Below, piece after piece: positions 45,210 through 57,075 of a DNA stretch of 64,000 nt (positions within the stretch are counted from its first letter, which is position 1; each line of letters opens with the position of its first letter). Where the stretch lies: positions 244,087,218 to 244,151,217 of the forward strand of contig NC_081406.1 in assembly GCF_030272615.1 (NCBI RefSeq), given 5' to 3'. A model generated the notes under the pieces. The model ran no database searches. It saw only the letters and a program-made list of their open reading frames with translations, and was not told the DNA's origin. Position numbers and translations under genes: made by a program. This stretch comes from Cryptomeria japonica. Its lineage: Eukaryota; Streptophyta; Pinopsida; Cupressales; Cupressaceae.

Positions 45210-47759
45210 ATGGTTGAAACCCGTCTTCAAAAATCGAGGAGAGAAACTAAAGAGGCTCAAGAGTCCACAAACATGAGTTCTTATGAGTATGACAATGAGA
45301 TCTTTTTCAATTCTGATCATACTACATTACCTGACATGGATGCCTATAGAAACATTCCAAATGTTGAGAACATGGACACTATAAACAACAATGCTACACA
45401 CAATGACAACATGGTTAACTTTTCAGTACATTCAGCAGATGTGGAAGAATCTATTATGAATCCCCATTTCAATCGATTGGTTGAGGAAATAATGAGGAGG
45501 GATAGACAATACTTCTTACAAATGATGGCACAAAGTGGAGCCAAGATACCCCATGATTTTGACATGTCTCAAATAATGGAAAATCAACCTTTGCAACAAC
45601 ATCACTCCAACATGGATCAAAGAAGACCTAATAGTGGAGGAAATAGAGGACCATATATGGTACCTGAATCACCATCAGCTTTGCTTCAAAAACCAGAGGT
45701 CCCACATACACATGGTCAAACACATGATAGTCACCTTCGCAGACCATTATGGAAATCTTATGGAGAAAAATATGCTCAATCACATATCAATGCTAAGGAT
45801 CAACCACCAAAGCAATGGGATATGCAAAGGCATGCTCAAAATTTGGACACAAGGAAACCCCACGTCAAATTTGGGGGCAATACAATAGAACATGACATGC
45901 CTGTAGAATATGGTATACATGCACAAAATAGATATGGTGTTCCTCAACATGAATCTATACCAAGTGGTCCAAATATGCAGAATCACTATAGACCTCCTCC
46001 ATATGAACATATGTATGATCAATATCATCCATATATGCAACATGCACCCCCTCCAATTGGTGCCTCCAGCATGGGGTATGGTCCAAGAAGTCGATCTCCA
46101 CCTAAGAGCAGTTTGGAACAACAAATCAAGGACTTGCAAAAGAAAATGGAGGACATAAATACACCAAAGCCAACATACACAATGAGAGACATATGTCCTT
46201 ATCCATTTGACAAGAGCATTCCAATGCCTCCTTTTCCTACACACTTTGTGACGCCTAAATTTGATAAGTATAGAGGAAAATGGGATCCTCAGGCACACAT
46301 AAGACAATTTTTCACAGCTTGCATTGAGGTCGCAGCAGAAGAGACATATTTGATGAGATTATTCCCACAAAGCTTAGGTGATCAAGCTATGGAATGGTTC
46401 TCCCAACTCCCACCTGGTATTAAGTCATGGGGTGATCTAGCAAAGGCATTTATCCAACATTTCTCCTACAACATAGAGACAGACATATCAGTCACTACTT
46501 TGTGCAACACTAAGCAAAAAGGGGGAGAATCTTTTGCATCATTCTTACAAAGATGGAGAAATCTAGCCAACAAATGCTCTTGTGAAATTCCACAAAAACA
46601 AATGGTAGAAATGTTCACCCAAAATGTTAACAAAGACATTGGCTATGATCTAAGGAAAGCTTGTTTGTCCACCTTCAAGGACGTTATTGAAAAAGGCTTA
46701 GCGACAGAGAAGGTCCTAATTGAACAAGGGGTCATTAAGATATTCAAGGAAAACAAAGATGACTTTAAAGGAAAAGACAAGCCAAGATTTTGGAATAAAA
46801 ACAAGAACACAATCAATGATGGTGTTGTTGATGCCAACATAGTACGACCCAAATTCATCTTTTCAGGATCAAGTTCTACAAACAATCAAGTGAATACTCA
46901 AACAACTTCCAGATCACGAAGGAAGTACACTCCATTGGGAGAACCACTTGAGTCAGTTTTCAAGAAGCTTGTGGCAAACAAGGTAATCACAGTTCCAGAT
47001 TTTCCTCCATATGAACCAAAGGTTAAACCAAATTGGTGGAATGATGATGAATATTGTAAATTTCATAAGAGCAAGGGTCATAAGATAGGAAATTGTCATC
47101 GACTGAAGAACATCATACAAGATCTCATTGATAGAGGTGACATTGAGATTGAGGGACATTCGTCTAATCAAGAACATGAGATGTTTAAGGAACCATTCCC
47201 AAAACATGACAAAGGAAAAGCTAAAGCCACAGATGATCAAACCAATTATACCAGAGCATCCTACAACTATGATTCAACTATCAATCACATATCGATGGAT
47301 AATTACATCTCTACTATTATCATCAAGGACAAAGCGTCTGAGAATTCTACTCAGAGACCCAAGATTGTCCTAAAAGGTGTTCGATGTTCTTCGGAACCTA
47401 CCTCTGAATGTCATGTTACAACTCGCCGAAGTAAATTCACTTTGCAAGGTGCTCCAACTAAAAACACCGCTTCTTCATCAACCAAATCTAAGTATGACCT
47501 TGTAGAACAACTAGGGAAGACACCCGCGCTCATCTTTGTTCTTGAGCTATTACGCATATCTCTCGCACATAAAGCCATTCTTGACAAAATCTTGAGAGAT
47601 ACTACCGTCCCTACTGATCTAAACATGGACCAGTTTCAAGCCATGGTGGGATACCTTTCCATTCCACACTCCCTTACATTCACAGAAGCAGATGACGCCT
47701 CCATAAGTCAGCCACATAATGCACCATTACACATTGAAGCCTTCATACACAAGCATTGA
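45210..47759 (+). pseudogene. Tat-type gag (849 codons to the first stop)
   Basis: ATG at 45210 (MVETRLQKSRRETKEAQEST) opens the element's single gag-pol frame. Codons 1-330 are low-complexity, rich in Asn, Gln, His and Met. The structural Retrotrans_gag core lies about codons 350-500 (RGKWDPQAHIRQFF, AMEWFSQLPPGIKSWGDLAK, FASFLQRWRNLA). A zinc-binding stretch Y-C-KFH-x6-H-x4-C at codons 615-630 replaces the usual CCHC knuckle, as is common in this lineage. The TGA at 47757-47759 lies only a few codons before the protease active site and is probably a mutated CGA, so I do not regard it as a programmed gag/pol boundary. Confidence 0.9.
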
Positions 47760-49661
47760 ATAAAAAGAGTCCTGATAGATGGAGGAGCAGGTCTAAACAT
47801 TTGCACATTAAGCACTATCACACAATTGGGATATTCTGATAAAGCTGTGAATTCTACAAACAACATCACCATTAAAGCATATGATGATGAAGAGCGTTCA
47901 TTCAAGGGTACAGTCATCTTACCTCTCAGAGTTGGGCCAGTTACAAAGGATGTGGTCTATCAAGTCCTAGAATTAAATCTCACTTATAATATATTGCTAG
48001 GACGTCCTTGGATTCATGAAATGAGGGCAGTCCCATCCACATATCACCAATGCATTAAGTTTCCTCATAATGGAGTGGAAGTAACAGTTAACAGTGATCC
48101 TAATCCATTCATATACTGCAATAACCTGAAATCAAAGACCGAGACCTTCATTCCTAGTAATCGGGAGGTTGTTCCTTCGTTAGCATACATTGATCCTGAG
48201 TCATTAAAACCCTTGACCTCAAAACAAGGTGAGCTTAAAGGCAAGTTTCAGGACAAAGGCATGGGGGAATATACTTTCAATCAAACCATGTACTTACGAC
48301 AAGTCATGAGTTCCCCAAAAGAATATGGAAGACCACATCTTAACAAGCAAATCTCCATTATGATGCTCAAATGGGACCCTACTACCTTTCAAAGATGGGG
48401 TGAACTAGAAGAGGAAGATTTATACCAAATGCTTTTCAGGGACAATGAAGAAGAAACACAAGACCACATCAATCTACCATGTGAGAAATACGGTAAAGGC
48501 TTCAAAATTCTACAAAAATTCGGGTATGATGGAAAAAGCCCTCTGGGATTACGAAAGGAAGGCATCATTGAACCTTTACAACCTGAATTGACTCTCAAGA
48601 AGGAACGCTCGAAAGGACTTGGTTTCTTAAAGGTCCACACCCAAAGGATAGAAGAAGCCTTACAAATTAAAGCTGCCAAAATTCAACAAGAGAATCGCTA
48701 TTCCACAGATTCCAACGAATGGGAATGGGGTTCCAACAAGTCTTCTAGTGACTACGAGCTCACCGAGACATTCAAAGAGCTAGATGAACCCACAGAAGAA
48801 GAGGAGTTTTATAACAAGTTCAGAGTTGGTCAAGAAACAACCCATGAGGAGTCTACACAGTCCTTGTCTCAAGGTTCTAGGTTGAAATCACATAGGATGA
48901 GAACACCTATCCCAGAGTGCACTACTAGTGATGATAATTTGGATTCGCTCGCGATTGAGACTGATGAGGAGAGTGCCATCGATGACCTTGATAATTACCT
49001 TGACATACTCGAATATAACCACATCTTCACTCTTAGCCCCGTTAACTTCGAAGACACTAACGACCTTCCCCTTGTTCACCGCCAACTCATTGACTGGGAT
49101 CATGAAGGACCTGCACAGTTTGATACATTCCAAAATGATGAAGCTTTTATTGACTATTTGGGCATACGAGATGATCTTCCCCCTGGAGACCATAAAGCGA
49201 GATACACTATAGAACTCAATAGCGTGGCATATTTTGGTGTGGGTGTCGGACCTTCCAGTCACAAAAATGTGAAAATAAGAACAAATCAAGGGTCTTATGG
49301 CGAAAACCACACTGTGGTGCTGTCTGACCTCAAAAAAGTAAAAAGAAAGGACGTATCTGAGGGTGAAAACTTCTCCAAGGCACTCGAAGATGGAAGGCTC
49401 GACATTCTCCCAGCATCATATGAGGAAAAGTCATCCATGTTGTTAGAGGAGACTATCAAAACAAACATTGGTACAGAAGAGGTTCCACACAACATATTCC
49501 TAGCTCAATCACTGACAGAGTCCGAAAGGTCAAAATTCATAAGTTTCTTCAAAGAACGACAAATCAACTTCGCCTGGTCATACGCTGATATGCCTGGATT
49601 AGATCCGGATTTGGTAATGCATCATTTGACAGTCAAACCGGGGGCAAAACCAGTAAAATAG
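47760..49661 (+). pseudogene. Tat-type protease, G-patch-like segment and linker
   Basis: Same frame as gag. The aspartic protease active site is VLIDGGAGLN (codon 853 on); DGG is the lineage form of D-S/T-G. The protease fold continues to YNILLGRPWIHEM. A G-patch-like stretch sits about codons 1090-1150: GKGFKILQKFGYDGKSPLGL, then RKEGIIEPL and GLGFL. It has the GY-x-G...G-I...P pattern of G-patch domains, which bind nucleic acid or helicases. An acidic linker follows (to about 49300). The stretch ends at TAG 49659-49661, where related elements have Gln (VKQKLRKMHP). Confidence 0.88.
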
Positions 49662-52600
49662 AAATTAAGAAAAATGCATCCACAAGTGGCATTATTAGTC
49701 AAGGCAGAACTTGAGAAATTACTCAATGACGGATTCATACGCCCAATTGATTATCCTGAATGGATCTCCAACTTGGTACCTGTTAGTAAACTAGATCGCA
49801 GCATCAGAATTTGCACAGATTTCAGAGACATCAACAAAGCTTGTCCAAAGGATGACTTCCCATTACCAAATATTGACTTGATTGTTGATCTCACAGCAAG
49901 TCATGAAATGTTATCATTGATGGATGGATTCTCTGGTTATAATCAAATAAGGATCGCACCTGAGGATCAACATAAAACAACATTTACTTGTCCGTGGGGA
50001 ACTTTCTGCTGGAATGTCATGCCTTTCGGGCTAAAGAATGCAGGTGCTACATATGAAAGAGCCATGACTACTATCTTTCATGATCTCATGCATGTAACTG
50101 TGGAAGATTATGTTGACGACCTCTTGGGCAAATCAATAGACAGAAATACACATTTGGACATACTTTCAGTCGTCTTTGATCGGTTGGAAAAATACAAAGT
50201 AAGATTAAACCCCAAGAAATGTGTCTTTGGAGTAACCTCTGGGAAGCTCCTAGGATTCATTGTATCCAAAAGGGGAATTGAAGCTGATCCAGCAAAAGCC
50301 AAGGCCATCTTGGAAATGCAACCACCAATAAATATCAGTCAACTTCGATCCTTACAAGGCAGACTCCATTCTATCCGAAGATTCATAGCACAACTGGTAG
50401 ATAAGTGTAATCCTTTTCAGCACCTGCTGCATAAAAACATCAAATTCAAATGGGATGATAACTGTCAACAGGCTTTCCAGACGCTCAAAGATTATCTTCT
50501 TAATCCGCCAGTTCTGATGCCACCAGTTCTAGATCAGCCTCTGTTACTATACATATTAGCTACTCCAACAGCACTGGGGGCACTCTTAGCACAACAAAGT
50601 GCTGAAGGCAAGGAAAAAGCAGTATACTATATCAGTCGCACATTGGTGGGATACGAGCTAAATTACACACCAATTGAGTGTGCATGTCTCGCCATGGTCT
50701 TTGCTTCACAGAAATTACGACATTACATGCTCACTCATAAGATTAAGTTAGTTGCAAGGATAGACCCATTGAAATACCTTCTTAACAAAGAGACACTTAC
50801 TAGGCGACTAGCCAAATGGGTAATGATACTGAGTGAATTCGACATCAAGTATGTGGATAGAAAAGCAATAAAAGGACAAGCCATCACAGATCAATTAGCA
50901 GATGCTCCCATGATAGATGATGTTCCTCTAAGTTCTGAATTTCCAGATGAATCCATTTTGACAATGTCACATGCGAAGCCATGGCAACTGTACTTTGGCG
51001 GCTCATACACATAGCATGGGGCAGGAGCTGGCATCCTCTTTATAACTCCTCAAGGGGATTCTATACCAAAATCATACCGCTTATCATTTCCTTGCACTAA
51101 CAATATAGCGGAGTATGAGGCATTAACAACAGGATTACGAATTGCAGTTCAATGGAAGATCCAGGAACTTCGTGTTTTTGGGGATTCCCAACTTGTCATC
51201 CGTCAAGCAACTGATGATTACCAAACAAAAGATGAAAATTTAATGCCTTATAAACAAATGGTGGATGACCTGAAATAACACTTCATAAAGATAGATTTTG
51301 AGCAGATACCAAGAGAGCAGAATCGCGCCGCAGATGCCATGGCTACAATTGCTTCACTGATTGATCTACCTCCAAACGAGACCCGCTATGAGTTCTTGGT
51401 GGATAACCTTTTGGTCCCTTCATATGAGATCATGCCTACTGAAACTATATGTGTTGTCGGTCCCGAATCCCAGTTATATGGTTCCATTTTCACATACCTA
51501 CGCGACAATACTTTACCTCCTGATCTATCAAATAACCAACGTCGCACTTTCATTCACCAATCCTCTAGATGTGTCATTTTAGCTGATATCCTATACCGGT
51601 GAGGTCTAGATGGCACTCTTCTTAGATGTTTAGAAAGCGACGAAGCTCAGATTGCGTTACGGGAAGTGCATGAAGGGATATGTGGTCCACATGCTAGTGG
51701 TCCTACCTTGGCCAAGAAACTCATCAGGACGGGATATTACTGACCCAATATGGAGAAAGACTCATATCATTTTGTCAATAAATGTAAGCAATGCCAAATT
51801 CATGGAGACCTTATACATGCGCCAGCACAAGAACTTCAACCACTGGCGTCTCCTTGGCCCTTTTGTCAATTGGGACTCGATCTCATAGGCAAGATTCACC
51901 CTCCTTCTTCCAATGGTCACAAATTCATTATCACTGCCACAGAGTATTTTACAAAATGGATTGAATTCGTGCCTCTCACACAAGTTACTAGAAAACAGAT
52001 TGCTACATTCATCCTCAACTATATCATTTGCCAATACGGTATTCCTATTTCTATTATCACTGATAATGGGTGTCCCTTCAAAAATCAGGATGTTCGTGAA
52101 CTCTATGATCGCTTCCATATCTCTCATCGTTTCTCCACACCATATTACCCCCAAGGTAATGGCCAAGCTGAGGTGTCTAACAAAACAATCCTCAAAATCC
52201 TGAAGAAGACAGTCGATGATGCTGGTCGTAATTGGCATATCCAACTTAATCCTGCACTTTGGGCCTATCGCACAAGTGTCCGCACACCTACAGGAGCTAC
52301 ACCCTATTCACTTGTCTATGGCGCTGAAGCTATCTTGCCTATTGAGGTCGAGCTACCCTCTTTACGAGTCTCTTTGCAAAACATCATCAGTGACGAAGAC
52401 TATAGGGTCTCTCTCTTGCAAAAGCTGGAACTACTGGATGAACGAAGACAAACTGTTTTCAATCATCTCAAGGCTTACCAACAATGAATGAGTTGCAGCT
52501 ACAATCACAAGGTCAAGCCTCGCACATTTGAGGTAGGTGACTTAGTTCTTAGAGAAAATCCTAAAAATCAACAAGACAGAGAGAAGAAGGGCAAGTTCGA

Positions 52601-52730
52601 ACCAAACTGGCTTGGTCCTTACATTATTACAGCAGCATATGGATCTGGTGCATATCAGCTCTCAACTACAAAAGGTGAACCTTTGGAGGATCCTATCAAT
52701 AGCATGCACCTTTGCAAGTTCTACACATAG
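49662..52730 (+). pseudogene. Tat-type reverse transcriptase, dual RNase H and integrase
   Basis: Same frame. Reverse transcriptase: RICTDFRDINKACPKDDFPL, FGLKNAGATYERAM, catalytic YVDD at codon 1634. First RNase H about 50550-50900 (ALLAQQS..K, YYISRTL, ECACLAMVF). A second RNase H follows (LYFGGSYT, NNIAEYEAL, VFGDSQLVI, NRAADAMA), in which the first catalytic Asp of F-D-G-S is Gly. Integrase HHCC region (HEGICGPHASG ... CKQCQIHG), acidic triad at LGLDLIG, IITDNG and GNGQAEVS, then the C-terminal GPY motif (WLGPYII). Stops: TAG 51012-51014, TAA 51276-51278, TGA 51600-51602, TGA 51741-51743, TGA 52485-52487; natural TAG 52728-52730. No frameshift. Confidence 0.95.
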
Positions 52731-55107
52731 CTCTTCGGAATATCCTAATTTCAAAAATAAAAAAAATTCAAAAAAATTCAAAAATACAAAAAAATTATAA
52801 AAACAAACAAAAAAACGTTACTTGGTGAAAACCTGGCAAACAGGCGCCTTGTGACACAAAAAATATTGAAAAATCGAAAAAAAAAGTAAAGAGAAATAAT
52901 TTCGTCCAACGGTGAAAACCACTTCGGTGGTGCCCTGGGCAAGTACCATGGTGAAAACTGGGTCACCAGCGCCATGTGTAGAGACATTGCTCCTCCCTCC
53001 TTCAGGATTCACTTTCATCCTTTCACTTTGCACACACTCACAACTTATTCGTTCATAATAAACTTACCCATTCCCATCATGGCTTGTTATTGAGCTACCC
53101 AAGATTGGTTAGCCATTCATAATAAACCTCCCTTTTCACCCCCTTTTTCCATCCATAATAAACCAGATCCTATCTGTGGCTAAGGCAAATCCTACGTCTA
53201 GTGATGGGTGTGGAACTGAGAACATCACATGTTTTGAGGAGTACAGTTTCTTCCAGCTTCCTTCAGTCTATCCGTGCACAATCCGCAATAAAGCAACATT
53301 TGCATCACAGATCCGCAATAAAGTTTCATCTTCTCCGCAATAAAGTATCAGTTTCATGGATTCAGTCAGTTTCAAATGAGACACAATAGCAACAATGGGC
53401 TTCAACAAATCAAATCTTTCAACAGACTCAGACAACATATGGTTCAGTGCTATCTATCCTTTCTGTGAAAGTAAACATTGTGACCACAATCGAATGATAC
53501 TTATACAAGTGACAAGAGACACTAAACTTGAGGACTACAGTGGATGTTGGTGTCGAGTCTTGGTTTTCTTTTGATTTTATCTTTTTTGGTGACATGTCTT
53601 TTAGCTTTTCCGGGATGTCTTTGACTAGAGATTCTATCTCCAGGATGTCTTTGACTAGAAAGGCGAGGATGGGGTATCATCACCTATTTGTATTTGCTGT
53701 CTATGGATTGTCTCTTAGTAATGCTATGACTTGTCCAAGGATATGAGGACACTGTGAGTCTAGTGTGAACTGGGGCATTCCTTGTTTGTGACTGTCTTAT
53801 CTCCATGCAAACAGGTACAATGACTTTCTGGGTCGAACATATGTCTCGATTGTCATAACCTACTTGCCATAATAAAGCTCAATGATGATAACGCACAAGA
53901 AGCTCTTCCACTTTCATATCTTCTATCTTTCATCCCCCTTTCTTGATTGACTTCCATCGTCCTTCTCGAGTCCGCGTAGCCTGCTATCGCATGACTGAGT
54001 ATAATGACACACCAAAAACATTTGCATTTCATGTAGTTTCATCTGCATTACCACATATAAGTATTTCATACATACATATATATATCACAACTGCATCACA
54101 TCCTACACACAACACCTGTTAGCACAATTTACATTTGCATTATCATATTCATCTGCATTACATACATTTACATTTGCATCATGCATAACATTTTAAAACA
54201 TAAAAGAACAAAAATACTGCATTGCATCATATACATATTTGCATCCATCTCATAAAAAAACATCACATAAGAACATCTCATCACATAGGTACACATGCAT
54301 ATAGCTACCGCAAAGATGAATCATCTCATATATATATAAATAAAGTGTCATGATACAATGATGTCAAAATCATATGGCTACAAAAAGCACCCGCAGGTGT
54401 CTACAATACAAAAATGGTACAAAACTGATACAAAGGGAGCCCTCTAAGGCTATGATGAACTCCCTCCCTCGGAGTTGCCTAGCCTCGGTGGAATCTGAGC
54501 CCCTGAAGGACCCGCCCCAGGATCATCATGCCTGTCCCCTCTATCTGGTGGTGGTGGAGGACCCATAACCCCACCACTCGATGCATGTCTCCTCCAGCTC
54601 CCTCATATAGTTGTCGTTGTACGCGACGGTCTATGGAAGCTCCTCACCCACTGATCTACTGGCACTGCACCATAATAGAGGTCTCTCCAGTAGGTGATCT
54701 CCTCCCCTGCCCATAGGACATAAGCATATCCTGCCCCTGTATCCTCCGCTGCCTGTCTCCCTGCCCTCAGTGCAGTCTCAGCCTCTGTATAGCACTGGAT
54801 AGCCTAATCCCGCTCCCGCTCAGTATCTCTGAGCCTCCTCCTGAGCTGATCCCTCTCCCTCTCCAGCTCCTGCTCTCATCTACTTGGCCCTGGCAGATCT
54901 CCCTCAGATCTAGCAACTCCTCCTCCACTGGGTCAACCCCCTCTGCCTCTGTCTGTGGCTCCCCCTCTGCGAGTGCCTGCCCCTGTACCTGTACCTGTAC
55001 CTGTACTGGTGCCTATCTCTATCCCTGTCCCTATATTTGTACCTGCCTGGGACCCTGTGCTGCTAGCACCTGTAAAGGCAATCCACTGTGACCCCTCACC
55101 ACCCAAG
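52731..55107. other. Region between pol and the antisense frame; clustered poly(A)-type signals
   Basis: No sense gene. From 53055 to 53350 AATAAA occurs repeatedly, in CATAATAAAC (three times) and GCAATAAAG (three times), with another CATAATAAAGC near 53868. At 54020-54200 CATTTGCAT/CATCTGCAT phrases recur. From 54470 the sequence becomes C-rich; read on the minus strand it continues as a Gly/Arg/Thr-rich tail (TGTGTGTGAGTRRGG) downstream of the mobile domain frame, after its stop at about 55108. Confidence 0.6.
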
Positions 55108-56399
55108 CCTACCTCTCCTCTCCACCCTCCCTCTGAGGTGCAAACCGCCTCTCTCCAACTACTCCCCTCCTCCTCCGTCGGCCTCTACCCCCATCACCTC
55201 CACCCTCCTCATCATCTCCCCCCCATCTCCCTCCAATGCCTCTCCTGGATCTGTCAACCGTGGGAACGGATGCTCTGCCCAATAAGATGTATACTCGGCA
55301 TCCATGCCGGCATCCTCAATCTCTGGCCACATATCCTAGGGTAGGGGTATCATCTCCACTAGCTGAGTCACTGCCTGATCATACAACAGCAAGGGCCCAA
55401 ACTGTGCCTGATCTCTAACTGTGCGGGCATACATGCCTGAGCCCCGGGGCATCCTCTGAATCCGGCCAAACTGTCGGCCAATCCTATCTACAAGCTATCT
55501 CTCTAGTACATAGGTCATCCGCCCAATCAGGTACCTGCTCCAGAAGGTGTACGACAACTCAACTGCATCATCCTCCCACTGCTCGCAGCCCAGATATGGT
55601 CGCCATATGACCTCATCAATGTCGTCCAACACTCGCCGCCAATGCTCTAACTTGCCAATCCGCGGCTGTGATGTGATCATATCATACAAATGTACAAAGC
55701 TGCGTCCATGACCCTTGCCCCTGAAGTGTATCAATCGGGTAACCGGCAGATGCTTGTAGGCCCATACCTGCAGCAGTGTCACTCCACAGCCCAATCCTAC
55801 TGATCCATGATAAACAAACTGGTGAAGCTCATAATACAAATGGGTCAGCACACATGGTCCCCAGGCATATCTGGTGTGCTGCGTCACCAATGTCTCCAGT
55901 GTTCCTCCCTAGCCCACAGCCAAACCCCGTGTTGCCCTATCCAGACACAGGAACCCACTGATGGCTCCTCCTACCACTACCGGCAATGCTAACCCTGTGG
56001 CTGTCATGGTGTCCCATGCCACATGTCCTGCCCTCATCTCCAGTCCTAGGTCCTGGAACACCCATCTCAATGCCTCCTTGTCTCCATCTCGGTCGTATGG
56101 GATCAACTCCCCATTGATCGGTATCCTCAATATCCTGTATACATCCTCTAGGGTGACTGTCATCTCATCCATCGGCAAATGAAACGTGCACGTCTCAGAG
56201 TGCCATCTCTCAGCTAGCGCAGTCAGCAAACCCATGTTTGCCCGAAACTTAGGCACATACAGTACATGTCTCAAACCCATCTCCTCGATGGCAGCTCTGT
56301 CCTCGAGCGACAACTCAGGTCGCAACCTCTACGTCGACGGAAATCTCTCCCGTGACTCTAGCATCGGCAAGTACTCTTGCAGTCAAACAACTCAATCAT
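55108..56399 (-). pseudogene. Antisense plant mobile domain (PMD, aminotransferase-like) frame inside the element
   Basis: Read on the minus strand from a likely ATG at 56399 (MIELFD). After a one-base shift it continues LQEYLPMLESRERFPST, a TAG (56329-56331, Trp expected), then RPELSLEDRAAI and a 138-codon open stretch with LTALAERWHSETCTFHLPMD, MTVTLEDVYRILRIPINGE. After a TAG (55907-55909) it runs to HWRRVLDDIDEVIWRPYLG; after another TAG (55495-55497) LVDRIGRQFGRIQRMPRG. These are the usual PMD landmarks (ALxERWxxxTxTFHLPxGExTxTLxDV near the start, W.PY, and RxxRQFGxxQxxP near the end). PMD proteins include Arabidopsis MAIN and MAIL1, nuclear proteins needed for silencing and genome stability; many PMD genes sit in transposable elements. 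About 430 codons, four or more stops, non-functional now. Confidence 0.88.
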
Positions 56400-56404
56400 G
56401 TCAG

Positions 56405-56700
56405 TCATAGTGGCATTCACTATTTATCACAAAATGCTACTTTTTATCTAAATGCATCTGGCTATCTACTCTAGTGACACTCACTGTTCATCACAAAGTG
56501 TTGCTTTTATCCTAGTAGTACTCCCTGTTTATCACAAAGTACTATGTGTGTGACACTCACTGTTCATCACAACGTGTTACTCACATTTGCACTCCTTGTT
56601 CATCACAAAGTGCTGCTCATACTCTAGTACTCCCTGTTCATCACAAAGTACTCTATCTTGGTACTCACTGTTCATCACAAAGTGCCTTGATTTATCCTAG
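56405..56700. repeat. Degenerate tandem repeat around TCACTGTTCATCACAAAGTG
   Basis: Seven or eight units of about 35-50 bases, each with CTCACTGTTCATCACAAAGTG or a close variant (CTCCCTGTTTATCACAAAGT), lie immediately upstream of the antisense mobile domain ATG, so they would be in its 5' untranslated region or promoter. Confidence 0.85.
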
Positions 56701-56816
56701 TCTTCCCTAGAGGACCTGCTTGAGTGTATCCTCTCAGCAGCTTATCCAATCGACAGCGTATGTTTATCATAGAACTATCGATTTGACCCAGAAAATGCAA
56801 ATTCACACTTTTTCAA

Positions 56817-57075
56817 ACACAAACACGCTTACATGACATAAACGTGCTTTTAGACTGCACAGACACACCTAAAAAACACAGACGCGCCTGTTTGACACAG
56901 ATGTGCCTATGCTCTGCACAGACGCGCTTGGGCTGCACAGACGTGCCTTCTTGGCACAAATGCGCCTGCACATCACAGACGCGGCCGTAATTGACACAAA
57001 CGCGGGTTCCAACGTAGACGCGCCTAGCACAAACACAGACGCGCCTCACGAGCACAGACGCGCCTGGCACCAACG
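56817..57075. repeat. CACAGACGCG repeat block (reverse complement of the leader motif)
   Basis: About 12 dispersed copies of CACAGACGCGCC or variants (near 56876, 56920, 56935, 56975, 57030, 57053), spaced 15-30 bases apart. The core is the reverse complement of the CGCGTCTGTG motif in the sense leader (43080-43345, 44545-44715). Confidence 0.9.

Noticed and set aside
47757-47759. TGA between gag and protease as a programmed readthrough or boundary
   Set aside because: It sits a few codons from the protease active site, and the other six stops in the frame are the same class of single transition; decay of CGA is simpler.
45344-49495. Minus-strand open frames across gag-pol
   Set aside because: Shadows of the sense gag-pol frame, without domains.
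54955-55418. Pro/Val-rich plus-strand frame (VPVPVPVLVPISIPVPI)
   Set aside because: It is the complement of the Gly/Thr-rich tail downstream of the antisense mobile domain frame; no independent support.
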